A stretch of DNA of 64,000 nucleotides from Lachnospiraceae bacterium (GTDB taxonomy: Bacteria > Bacillota > Clostridia > Lachnospirales > Lachnospiraceae): contig JAKSSD010000003.1 in assembly GCA_024403275.1 (NCBI GenBank), positions 1 through 64,000 of the forward strand, written 5' to 3'. Both the position numbers and the translations under genes were made by a program. Of the stretch, positions 18,476 to 26,234 are shown in pieces. The stretch's first letter is position 1. Each line of letters opens with the position of its first letter. Under the pieces are notes generated by a model. The model made no database searches and had not been told where the DNA came from. It was given only the letters and a program-made list of their open reading frames with translations.

Positions 18476-19777
18476 GTGGCAATTAACAGAAAAATTACAG
18501 AGAAAGCTTTTGCGAAAGTTAATTTAGGTCTTGATGTATTAAGAAGACGAGAAGATGGTTATCATGAGGTTAAAATGGTTATGCAGACTATTGGTATTTG
18601 TGATATTTTAACTTTTGAAACCTCTGATGAAATTGAAGGAGTTACACTTGTATCTGATGTTAAAGGCCTTCCACTAGATGATTCTAATCTGATAGTGAAA
18701 GCAGCCAAAATGATGATTGAGAAATATGATATTAAGCAGGGTGTTAAAATCAGTCTTGAGAAGAATATTCCAATGGCGGCAGGAATGGCTGGCGGAAGCT
18801 CTGATGCAGCTGCAACCTTAAGAGGTATAAATAAGTTGTTTGGACTTGGATTAAGACATGAGGAACTTTGCAAAATAGCTGTAAAGATTGGTGCGGATGT
18901 ACCATTTTGTGTCTTTGGTGGAACATATCTTGCCGAAGGTATTGGAGAGAAGCTTACACAGCTTAAGGATTGCCCTCAGTGTACAGTGGTTGTTGCTAAA
19001 CCAAAGTTTGGAGTATCAACAAAGTTTGTATATGAGAATCTTCATGTAGAAACAATTGAAAATCATCCGGATATGGATGTTGTAATAGACTGCATCCAGA
19101 ATGGCGATCTTGGAGCAATGGCATTTAACATAGAAAATATTCTTGAGAATGTTACAGTAAGAGAGTATCCATTCATAAATGAAATCAAAGAAATAATGAT
19201 TAATCAGGGTGCGATGAATGCGCTTATGAGCGGAAGTGGCCCAACTGTTTTTGGTCTCTTTGATAATAAGGCAAAAGCTGAAAGGGCAGCAGTTGAACTT
19301 CGCAATCTTGATGATGTAGGTGATGTATTTGTTACCTGCTTCGAAGATATGAGTAGTGATGAAGTCAGAAAGAAAGCTCAGATTACAATTACAACTTCTC
19401 ATGATGGAGAAGAGGCTAGTAGTGTCGTATATGATTGTGTAGCAGTTGAAAAAAGAGGCAAAATAGTAGTAACTTATCAGGACAAGGATGATGAGAACAA
19501 GAAGCATACAGACAATACACTTACTCTTAGTGACAGATGTCTTGAATATTCAAAAAGAGGAAATGTAAATACTGATATGCGTATTACTCCTGATGAGGCG
19601 ACAAGCCAGATTTACAGAACAGAGTATGGTGATATTTACATTGATATTATTTGCCACGAATTTGTTCTTGATGAGATTGCAGACAGAATAGTTCTTGATA
19701 TGGATTATGATTTGATGCAGGGTGATGACAAGATGTCTCATTGCGATATGAGAATTGTAATTGAATATAATATTTAA
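18476..19777 (+). CDS. ispE: IspE kinase fused to a DUF1934 (YwiB-like) domain
   Basis: A 433-residue protein in two parts. Residues 1 to about 290 are 4-diphosphocytidyl-2-C-methyl-D-erythritol kinase of the MEP isoprenoid pathway: FAKVNLGLDVL at the start, the GHMP ATP loop PMAAGMAGGSSDAAATLRG near 98-117, and ALMSGSGPTVFGLF. Residues about 298-433 are a beta-barrel-like DUF1934 domain (VYDCVAVEKRGKIVVTYQD, then YRTEYGDIYIDI), normally a separate protein in Firmicutes. The start is GTG with AGGAGC upstream. A single continuous frame encodes both, and codon use does not change. The reason for the fusion is unknown; DUF1934 proteins resemble lipocalin-like folds. Confidence 0.92.
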   Translation: MAINRKITEKAFAKVNLGLDVLRRREDGYHEVKMVMQTIGICDILTFETSDEIEGVTLVSDVKGLPLDDSNLIVKAAKMMIEKYDIKQGVKISLEKNIPMAAGMAGGSSDAAATLRGINKLFGLGLRHEELCKIAVKIGADVPFCVFGGTYLAEGIGEKLTQLKDCPQCTVVVAKPKFGVSTKFVYENLHVETIENHPDMDVVIDCIQNGDLGAMAFNIENILENVTVREYPFINEIKEIMINQGAMNALMSGSGPTVFGLFDNKAKAERAAVELRNLDDVGDVFVTCFEDMSSDEVRKKAQITITTSHDGEEASSVVYDCVAVEKRGKIVVTYQDKDDENKKHTDNTLTLSDRCLEYSKRGNVNTDMRITPDEATSQIYRTEYGDIYIDIICHEFVLDEIADRIVLDMDYDLMQGDDKMSHCDMRIVIEYNI

Positions 19778-19784
19778 AGAGGGG

Positions 19785-19815
19785 CAGGTGTCTTGAAAAG
19801 GGCACCTGTTTTTTA
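19785..19815 (+). terminator. Rho-independent terminator of the ddl-ispE transcript
   Basis: CAGGTGTC (19785-19792) pairs with GGCACCTG (19801-19808), one G-T pair included, followed by six T. It ends the long wall/pyrimidine/isoprenoid transcript. Confidence 0.88.
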
Positions 19816-19840
19816 TTATGTGATGGATACGAATTAAGGC

Positions 19841-19870
19841 AAAAGAAAACCCTCTGAAAATATCAGAGGG
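19841..19870 (-). terminator. Rho-independent terminator of the reverse-strand membrane protein gene
   Basis: An 8-base-pair stem CCCTCTGA/TCAGAGGG (19850-19857 with 19863-19870) followed on the reverse strand by TTTTCTTTT. Confidence 0.85.
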
Positions 19871-19887
19871 TGTAGATTGTATAAATA

Positions 19888-20391
19888 CTATTTTCTCTTG
19901 ATTGGGTTGGCACCAGCTTTTTCCTGAAGCTTTGCAACTGTACGCTGAATGAAGTTTTTCTTCTTAGGAGGTGCAAGTTCAACTTTACCATGAGCAGCCT
20001 TAACAGACATAATGTAAATTCCACTTACAACAGCCTTAACTTCCTTCTTAACAGGAATTGAATCGTAAATCTTGTCATCAGCGATAAGTGTAACAATCTG
20101 AGGACCAACCTTAGCCTTAACGATTGGCATCTTCATGTTTCTTGACATCTTAGGAGCCTGATCAATAACTGACTGTGGGAAACCAGCATCTTTGAAACGA
20201 ACACGCTTCTTATCAATGATAAGCATTGTGACATTCTGACGATTTGCATCCATGAGCTTTTGCTGTTCTGCCTGCTTCTTATCAAGCTTTCTTCCAACGA
20301 AGAACAAAACTATAACGAGTATTAATAAAACTCCAGTAATTGATAACATTACAATGGAGAAAGTATTTATAAGTAATAAATTAGGTATCAT
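19888..20391 (-). CDS. Single-span membrane protein of unknown function
   Basis: A 167-residue protein. The start is placed at the ATG complementary to 20389-20391 because AATAGGAGG precedes it by 7 bases; an upstream extension lacks a ribosome site. Residues about 8-31 form one transmembrane helix (VMLSITGVLLILVIVLFFVG) followed by a Lys/Gln-rich cytoplasmic region and a compact domain of about 90 residues (VTMLIIDKKRVRFKDAGFP, then VKAKVGPQIVTLIADDKIYD). The C terminus is strongly basic. No enzymatic motif is visible. It is divergent from the oxidoreductase operon. I do not recognise the family beyond it looking conserved in Lachnospiraceae-type gene orders. Confidence 0.82.
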   Translation of the reverse strand: MIPNLLLINTFSIVMLSITGVLLILVIVLFFVGRKLDKKQAEQQKLMDANRQNVTMLIIDKKRVRFKDAGFPQSVIDQAPKMSRNMKMPIVKAKVGPQIVTLIADDKIYDSIPVKKEVKAVVSGIYIMSVKAAHGKVELAPPKKKNFIQRTVAKLQEKAGANPIKRK

Positions 20392-20471
20392 TAATATGCC
20401 TCCTATTAAATTATGCGTAATAATTCTATCAAAAATGATAGAAAATAGCAAGAATTCAATGATAAAGGGGT

Positions 20472-20500
20472 TTGATTTATAAAATTTCGTGTGGTATAGT
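20472..20500 (+). promoter_or_regulatory. Promoter of the 2-oxoacid oxidoreductase operon
   Basis: TTGATT (20472-20477), a 17-base spacer, and TATAGT (20495-20500) with TG one base before the -10. It lies about 100 bases upstream of the P-loop ATPase gene. Confidence 0.65.
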
Positions 20501-20599
20501 AAAAAAGTTAAGGTCTGCAAAGACTTATGTATTTTTGCGCCCTGATTTAAGAGGGTGAAATCTTATGCAGATTTAATAAAGAGAGAGGACGTGAGCATT

Positions 20600-21292
20600 T
20601 TGGCAGAAAGATATTTCAATATTATCTGTGGTCATTATGGCTGTGGTAAAAGTAATTATGCTGTCAATCTGGCACTGAAGAGAGCTAAGGAAGGCCGCAA
20701 AGTAATGCTTGTGGATCTGGATTTGGTTAATCCATATTTCCTTTCTTCAGGATGCAAGGATTTGCTTGAGAGTAATAATGTAAGAGTTATAGCTCCAATG
20801 TTTGCTAATACAAATGTTGAAACTCCAGCACTTCCAGCAGAACTTAATCTTATGTTTGAGACGGATATGGATGTTGTTCTTGATGTTGGTGGTGATGATG
20901 CTGGTGCGGTTGTACTTGGAAGATACGCATCACAGCTTTCTAATATTAAATATGAAATGACATACGTAGTTAATAAATATAGAAATCTGACAGCAACAGT
21001 AGAGGATACAGTTGAAATAGTCAGAGAGATAGAGGCTGCTTCGAGATGTAAGGCAACTAAAGTAGTTAATAATTCTCATTTGAAACAGCTTACTACCTGG
21101 GATACCATTAAGGATGCAATTCCTTATGGAGATGCGGTAGCAAAGGAATTGGAACTTATTATGGAAGGAATTACGGTTCCTTCATTTGTATATAAGAACG
21201 AAGAGGCACTTAAAGAAATGAATGAAATGAAGCGAAACTTCATTCCAGTTGATATTCATGTCAGAGCACCTTGGGAATATTCAGAATTTTAA
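20600..21292 (+). CDS. ParA/MinD-like P-loop ATPase next to oxidoreductase genes
   Basis: A protein of about 230 residues with a Walker A variant CGHYGCGKSN near its N terminus, a DLDLVNPYF segment resembling the MinD/CobQ-type Walker A' / switch region, and VVLDVGGDDAGAV as Walker B. The start is uncertain: TTG at 20600 follows GAGAGG by 11 bases; GTG at 20591 or 20555 is also in frame but badly spaced. It lies 31 bases upstream of the ferredoxin gene of the four-subunit oxidoreductase, and the same gene order is familiar from Lachnospiraceae. A role in metal-centre assembly or enzyme maturation is a guess from context. Confidence 0.85.
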   Translation: MAERYFNIICGHYGCGKSNYAVNLALKRAKEGRKVMLVDLDLVNPYFLSSGCKDLLESNNVRVIAPMFANTNVETPALPAELNLMFETDMDVVLDVGGDDAGAVVLGRYASQLSNIKYEMTYVVNKYRNLTATVEDTVEIVREIEAASRCKATKVVNNSHLKQLTTWDTIKDAIPYGDAVAKELELIMEGITVPSFVYKNEEALKEMNEMKRNFIPVDIHVRAPWEYSEF

Positions 21293-21323
21293 AAGAAACG
21301 ATAAAATAGAAAGAGAGGATGAA

Positions 21324-21533
21324 ATGATGGCAAAGATTACCATTAATGAAGCTTTATGCAAGGGTTGTGGAATGTGTGTAAATGCATGTCCTAAGAATTT
21401 GCTAGTTCTTGCAACAGACCATATTAATGCAAAGGGATATCATCCAGCAACAATAACAGATATGGCTCAGTGTGTAGGATGTACTTCATGCGCGATAATG
21501 TGTCCAGACGTAGTTATTACTGTGGAAAAATAG
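21324..21533 (+). CDS. 2-oxoacid:ferredoxin oxidoreductase, ferredoxin-like delta subunit
   Basis: A 69-residue (68 if the second Met is used) protein with two [4Fe-4S] motifs, CKGCGMCVNACP and CVGCTSCAIMCP. It is the electron-carrying subunit of a four-part pyruvate/2-ketoacid oxidoreductase. GAGAGGA lies 6 bases before the tandem ATG pair. Its stop is 14 bases before the alpha subunit gene. Confidence 0.93.
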   Translation: MMAKITINEALCKGCGMCVNACPKNLLVLATDHINAKGYHPATITDMAQCVGCTSCAIMCPDVVITVEK

Positions 21534-21547
21534 GAAGGAGAATAGAA

Positions 21548-22612
21548 ATGGCAGAGAAAGTTTTAATGAAAGGAAACGAAGCTCTTGCTGAGGCTGCAAT
21601 TCAGTGTGGCTGCAGACATTACTTCGGTTATCCAATCACACCTCAGACAGAGGTAGCAGCATATATGTCAAAGAGACTTCCAAAAGAAGGTGGATGTTTC
21701 TTACAGGCAGAGTCAGAAGTTGCAGCTATTAATATGGTATTAGGAGCAACTTCAGCAGGTGTCAGAGCAATGACATCTTCATCATCACCAGGAATTTCAC
21801 TTAAATCAGAAGGTGTATCATACATCGGTGGTTCTGATTTACCAGCGCTTATTATTAACGTACAGCGTGGTGGCCCAGGTCTTGGTGGTATCCAGCCTTC
21901 ACAGTCAGACTACTGGCAGGCTACAAAAGCTTTAGGACATGGTGACTTCCAGTTATTTGTTCTTGCACCATCTACAATTCAGGAAATGGTAGACTTCGTT
22001 CCACTTGCATATGAAGTAGGTGAGAAGTATCGTGTTCCAGCAATGATTCTTTCAGATGGTATGTTAGGTCAGATGATGGAGCCAGTTGAGTTCCCAGAGA
22101 AGAAGGAAACAGCAGTTGCAGATAAGTCATGGGCAACTAATGGCCATCAGAACAAGAGAAAGAAGAATATCGTTAACTCATTATATATTCAGCCTGAAGA
22201 ATTAGAGAATCTCATTAAAGAAAGATACGAGAGATACGCTAAGATTAAGGAAGAAGAGCAGAGAGCAGAAGAATTTATGTGCGAAGATGCTGAGATTATC
22301 ATTGTTGCTTTCGGTGCAAGCTCACGTGTATCACGTAGTGCTGTTATGCAGGCAAGAGCAGAGGGTATCAAGGCTGGTCTTATTCGTCCTATCACATTAT
22401 GGCCATTCCCAGATAAGACTATTGAAAAGCATGTAGACCATACAAAGCAGTTCCTTTGTGTAGAAATGAATATGGGTCAGATGATCGATGACGTTAAGCT
22501 TGTAGTAAGCGGACGCAAACCTGTATCATTTTTTGGACGTACAGGTGGTGTTATTCCTACACCAGCTGAAGTACTTGCTGAGATTCGCGCAATTGCAGGA
22601 AAGGAGAACTAA
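21548..22612 (+). CDS. vorB: 2-oxoacid:ferredoxin oxidoreductase alpha subunit (VorB/KorA type)
   Basis: A 354-residue subunit holding the pyrimidine-binding half of the thiamine diphosphate site. The opening MAEKVLMKGNEALAEAAIQ and GYPITPQTEV match the VorB/KorA group (2-oxoisovalerate or 2-oxoglutarate enzymes) rather than pyruvate oxidoreductase. The start ATG has AAGGAGAA upstream. The complex interconverts a 2-oxoacid plus CoA with an acyl-CoA, CO2 and reduced ferredoxin. Which 2-oxoacid is used cannot be read from the sequence; branched-chain acids are favoured by the VorB-like start and the nearby acyl-CoA synthetase. Confidence 0.93.
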   Translation: MAEKVLMKGNEALAEAAIQCGCRHYFGYPITPQTEVAAYMSKRLPKEGGCFLQAESEVAAINMVLGATSAGVRAMTSSSSPGISLKSEGVSYIGGSDLPALIINVQRGGPGLGGIQPSQSDYWQATKALGHGDFQLFVLAPSTIQEMVDFVPLAYEVGEKYRVPAMILSDGMLGQMMEPVEFPEKKETAVADKSWATNGHQNKRKKNIVNSLYIQPEELENLIKERYERYAKIKEEEQRAEEFMCEDAEIIIVAFGASSRVSRSAVMQARAEGIKAGLIRPITLWPFPDKTIEKHVDHTKQFLCVEMNMGQMIDDVKLVVSGRKPVSFFGRTGGVIPTPAEVLAEIRAIAGKEN

Positions 22613-22614
22613 TC

Positions 22615-23370
22615 ATGGCTGTAGTATTTGAGAAACCAAAGGCATTATCTGATGTGCCTTTTCATTACTGCCCAGGATGTACACATGGTATTGTACATCG
22701 TCTTGTTGCAGAAGTTATTGATGAACTCGGAATTGAAGGACAGACTGTAGGTGTTGCATCTGTAGGATGTTCGGTATTTAGTTATAATTATTTTAATTGC
22801 GATATGGTACAGGCAGCACATGGTCGTGCACCAGCTGTAGCAACAGGTCTTAAGAGAGCACTTCCAGAGAATGTAATCTTTACATATCAGGGTGATGGTG
22901 ACCTTGCTGCTATCGGTATGGCAGAAACTGTACATGCAGCAACAAGAGGAGAGAATATCACTGTTATCTTCATCAACAATGCAATCTATGGTATGACAGG
23001 TGGTCAGATGGCTCCTACATCACTTCCAGGACAGGTTACACAGACATCTCCTTACGGTCGTGACGTTAAGACAGCAGGTTACCCAGTACGTGTATGTGAA
23101 CTTCTTTCAACATTAACAGGTACAGCACTTGCACAGAGAGTTACTGTTGATACAGTTGCACATGTTAAAGAAGCTAAGAAGGCTATTAAGAAAGGTTTTG
23201 AGAACCAGATTAATAAGAAGGGATACTCAATTATCGAAGTAGTATCTACATGTCCTACTAACTGGGGCTTATCACCACAGGAAGCTATTACATGGCTTAG
23301 AGACAATATGCTTCCATATTATCCTCTTGGAGTATACAAAGACATTGACGCAGAAGGAGGAGACAAATAA
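22615..23370 (+). CDS. 2-oxoacid:ferredoxin oxidoreductase beta subunit (TPP-binding)
   Basis: A 251-residue subunit binding the diphosphate of TPP. The motif GDGDLAAIGMAETVHAATRG followed by NNAIYGMTGGQ is the standard GDGx(n)NN thiamine site (about residues 93-124), and HYCPGCTHGIVHRL carries the conserved N-terminal Cys pair. It starts 2 bases after the alpha gene and runs directly into the gamma gene. Frequent C-ending codons suggest strong expression. Confidence 0.95.
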   Translation: MAVVFEKPKALSDVPFHYCPGCTHGIVHRLVAEVIDELGIEGQTVGVASVGCSVFSYNYFNCDMVQAAHGRAPAVATGLKRALPENVIFTYQGDGDLAAIGMAETVHAATRGENITVIFINNAIYGMTGGQMAPTSLPGQVTQTSPYGRDVKTAGYPVRVCELLSTLTGTALAQRVTVDTVAHVKEAKKAIKKGFENQINKKGYSIIEVVSTCPTNWGLSPQEAITWLRDNMLPYYPLGVYKDIDAEGGDK

Positions 23371-23904
23371 ATGAGTACACTTAATGTTTTACTTGCTGGC
23401 TTTGGTGGTCAGGGAATTTTATTTGGCGGAAAGACTCTTGCTTATTCAGGACTTCTTGATGGTAAGGAGCTTTCATGGCTTCCATCATACGGACCTGAAA
23501 TGCGTGGTGGTACATGTAACTGTAGCGTAGTTATCAGTGATGATCCAATCGGTTCTCCACTTGTAACACAGCCAGATGTACTTGTTGCAATGAACAGACC
23601 TTCACTTGAGAAGTTCGTAGATGCAGTTGTACCAGGTGGTATGATTCTTGTAGACAGCTCAATGGTAGATATCAAGGTTGAGCGTACAGATGTTAAAGTA
23701 TTTTACATCGATGCAACAAAGATTGCAGATGAAAACAATATGAAGAGCTGTGCTATCATCATTCTTTTAGGAAAGATGTTTAAGGAAATTGAATTCTTAA
23801 ATGAAAATGTTGTAGAAGCAGCAGTAAAGAAAGTTATTCCTGCTAAGAAGGCAGCTATGATTGACCTTAACCTTAAGGCAATTGAAATTGGTATGAATGC
23901 TTAA
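23371..23904 (+). CDS. 2-oxoacid:ferredoxin oxidoreductase gamma subunit
   Basis: A 177-residue subunit that helps bind CoA. FGGQGILFGGKTLAY at the N terminus is the family hallmark and SYGPEMRGGTCNCSVVIS follows. It starts immediately after the beta gene stop, with GGAGG inside the end of the beta gene. It completes the four-subunit enzyme (delta, alpha, beta, gamma order). Confidence 0.94.
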   Translation: MSTLNVLLAGFGGQGILFGGKTLAYSGLLDGKELSWLPSYGPEMRGGTCNCSVVISDDPIGSPLVTQPDVLVAMNRPSLEKFVDAVVPGGMILVDSSMVDIKVERTDVKVFYIDATKIADENNMKSCAIIILLGKMFKEIEFLNENVVEAAVKKVIPAKKAAMIDLNLKAIEIGMNA

Positions 23905-23917
23905 GATTACCTCGAAT

Positions 23918-23952
23918 AGAGCAAAGGGTTTATTAGCCCTTTGCTCTTAAAA
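23918..23952 (+). terminator. Hairpin between the oxidoreductase operon and the regulator gene
   Basis: An 11-base-pair stem (AGAGCAAAGGG with CCCTTTGCTCT, loop of 8) with only a weak TTAAAATT tail. It may terminate partly or protect the upstream message while allowing some read-through to the regulator and synthetase. Confidence 0.65.
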
Positions 23953-23974
23953 TTAGATGAAAGGATTAATAGGT

Positions 23975-24523
23975 ATGGACGAAATCAAAGAAATAGCCAT
24001 GAGAATAAAAGAACTTAGAGAAATCTGTGATTTTTCAGTGGAAGAAGTGGCAACAAAGATTGGCGTGGATACTGCTACATATGTTGAATATGAAGAATCT
24101 GGAAATAATATTCCAATTAATGCAATATTCCAGTTAGCTAAATTATATAAAGTGGATTTATCTGAGATACTTACAGGTGTTTCAGCTAAATTAGATACAT
24201 ACCAGGTGGTCCGTGCAGGAGAAGGTCCAAAGGTTGACAGATATCCTGGATATGAATTTGATGATTTAGCATATCATTATAATAATAAACTTATGCAGCC
24301 ACTTATCGTTACACTTGATCCATCAGATAAGCCTGCAGAATTAGTATCTCATAAAGGAGAAGAATTTAATTACGTGTTAGAGGGAGTGGTCGTCGTCACA
24401 TTTGGTGACCAGGAGTTAGTGCTTGAAAAAGGAGACAGCATTTATTTTAACCCAACATACCCTCATGGACAGAAATGCGGTGGAAATACACCAGCAACAT
24501 TCCTTACCATGATTGCAGAATAA
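23975..24523 (+). CDS. XRE-family regulator with cupin sensor domain
   Basis: A 182-residue protein. Residues 1-65 are an XRE helix-turn-helix (IAMRIKELREICDFSVEEVA and TYVEYEESGNNIP); residues about 105-182 are a small beta-barrel cupin (HKGEEFNYVLEGVVVVTFGD, YFNPTYPHGQKC) that probably binds a small ligand. ATG 23975 is preferred (AAAGGA upstream); ATG 23957 is also in frame. It lies between the 2-oxoacid oxidoreductase and an acyl-CoA synthetase gene, so it most likely senses a related acid or acyl compound and controls one or both. The target is inferred from position. Confidence 0.9.
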   Translation: MDEIKEIAMRIKELREICDFSVEEVATKIGVDTATYVEYEESGNNIPINAIFQLAKLYKVDLSEILTGVSAKLDTYQVVRAGEGPKVDRYPGYEFDDLAYHYNNKLMQPLIVTLDPSDKPAELVSHKGEEFNYVLEGVVVVTFGDQELVLEKGDSIYFNPTYPHGQKCGGNTPATFLTMIAE

Positions 24524-24542
24524 GAGGAATGGAGATTTAAAA

Positions 24543-26222
24543 ATGTTATTAGATAGATTTTTACCACGTATTGATTTTGATAGTTACGAAGATTTTATGA
24601 AAAATTACAAGGTTGAAGCTCCAGAGGATTTCAACTTTGCTTATGATATTGTAGATGCCTGGGCTAAAGAAGAGCCTGAAAAGAGAGCTTTATTATGGTG
24701 TAATGATCATGGTGAAGAGAAGACACTTACATTTACAGATGTATCTAAGATGTCTAATCAGGTTGCTAATATGTTCAGAGCAAAAGGTCTTAAGAAGGGC
24801 GATGTAGTAATGCTCATCCTTCGTAGACGTTGGGAGTACTGGATTTCAGCTATAGGTCTTATGAAGCTTGGCGTAATTTTGGTACCTGGTACTCTTCAGT
24901 TAACTAAGAAAGACATCGCATACAGAGCAAATGCTGCAAATATTAAGGCATTTGTATGTGTTGATGATGAATATGTTATTGAACAGATGGAACTCGCAAG
25001 ACCAGAGGCTCCATGTATCGAAGAGGTTTACCTTGTAGATAACAAGGACAGAGAAGGCTGGGTTAATTTTAATCAGGAGATTGCAAAATATCCAGATACT
25101 TTTGAAAGACCAACAGATGACCAGAAAACAGTTGGAACAGATCTTATGCAGATTTATTTCACATCTGGTACAACAGGTATGCCTAAGATGGTATGTCATA
25201 ATTATTTACATCCACTTGGACATATTGTTACAGCTAAATATTGGCAGAGAGTTCAGGAAAACAAACTTCATTTAACAGTTTCAGACTCAGGCTGGGCTAA
25301 GTTCGGCTGGGGTAAGATTTATGGTCAGTGGGTTTGTGGAGCTACAATCTTTTGCTATGACATGGATAAATTTTATGGAAAGAATCTTCTTGAGAAGATT
25401 GAGCAGTATAAGATAACTACATTCTGTGCACCACCTACAATGTATCGTTTCATGTTGCAGGAGAAGGTTGAAGATTATGATTTATCAAGCGTTGAACATT
25501 GGTCAACAGCGGGTGAAGCTCTTAACCCAGAAGTATTTAATCGCTGGGAAGAACTTACAGGTCATAAGATTGCATCAGGCTTCGGTCAGACAGAAGGTAC
25601 AGTTCTTATTGCAAACTTCCCTTGGTTTGAATCAAAGCCAGGTACACTTGGAAAGCCATCACCTATTTATGATTTAAGAATCTTCAATAACGAAGGAAAA
25701 GAGTGCGAAAATGGTGAAGAAGGTGAAATCGTTATCTGCAATATCGATAAGGAAGCACCTATAGGACTTTTCGTAGGTTATTATAAGGATAAGGAACTCA
25801 CAGAGGAAGCTATCGGAACAGGTAGTTATAATCTTAAGGATGTTGTATGGCGCGATAATGATGGATACTACTGGTTTGTAGGACGTCATGATGATGTTAT
25901 TAAATGTTCAGGATATCGTATCGGACCATTTGAAGTTGAAAGTGCTATGATTGAGCACCCAGCAGTTATTGAGTGTGCGATTACAGCTGCTCCTGATCCA
26001 GTAAGAGGACAGGTTGTTAAGGCCAGAGTAGTTCTTGCAGAAGGATATACTCCATCAGAAGAATTAACAAAGGAATTGCAGAATCACGTTAAGCATGCGA
26101 CAGCTCCTTACAAATATCCTCGTATAGTAGAGTATGTTAAAGAATTACCTAAGACTCTTGGTGGTAAGATTAAGAGAAAAGAACTTAGAGAAGAAGATGA
26201 GCGTATGTACGCAAATAAATAA
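24543..26222 (+). CDS. AMP-forming acyl-CoA synthetase
   Basis: A 559-residue adenylate-forming enzyme that activates a carboxylic acid to acyl-CoA. The core motif YFTSGTTGMPKMV sits near residues 205-217, the A5 motif is SGFGQTEGT, the A7/A8 region VGRHDDVIKCSGYRIGPFEVES, and the catalytic Lys lies in TLGGKIKRKEL. The overall pattern is that of the medium-chain/acetate-type MACS group. The start ATG follows GGAATGGAG after the regulator stop. Beside a 2-oxoacid:ferredoxin oxidoreductase it would supply the acyl-CoA for reductive carboxylation, or take acid released by its reverse action. The acid used is not known. Confidence 0.93.
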   Translation: MLLDRFLPRIDFDSYEDFMKNYKVEAPEDFNFAYDIVDAWAKEEPEKRALLWCNDHGEEKTLTFTDVSKMSNQVANMFRAKGLKKGDVVMLILRRRWEYWISAIGLMKLGVILVPGTLQLTKKDIAYRANAANIKAFVCVDDEYVIEQMELARPEAPCIEEVYLVDNKDREGWVNFNQEIAKYPDTFERPTDDQKTVGTDLMQIYFTSGTTGMPKMVCHNYLHPLGHIVTAKYWQRVQENKLHLTVSDSGWAKFGWGKIYGQWVCGATIFCYDMDKFYGKNLLEKIEQYKITTFCAPPTMYRFMLQEKVEDYDLSSVEHWSTAGEALNPEVFNRWEELTGHKIASGFGQTEGTVLIANFPWFESKPGTLGKPSPIYDLRIFNNEGKECENGEEGEIVICNIDKEAPIGLFVGYYKDKELTEEAIGTGSYNLKDVVWRDNDGYYWFVGRHDDVIKCSGYRIGPFEVESAMIEHPAVIECAITAAPDPVRGQVVKARVVLAEGYTPSEELTKELQNHVKHATAPYKYPRIVEYVKELPKTLGGKIKRKELREEDERMYANK

Positions 26223-26234
26223 TCGGAGGATGAA

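Noticed and set aside
19016..19507. 163-codon reverse frame inside ispE
   Set aside because: Antisense shadow of a well-supported gene, with no ribosome site and a Tyr/Ile/Phe-rich translation.
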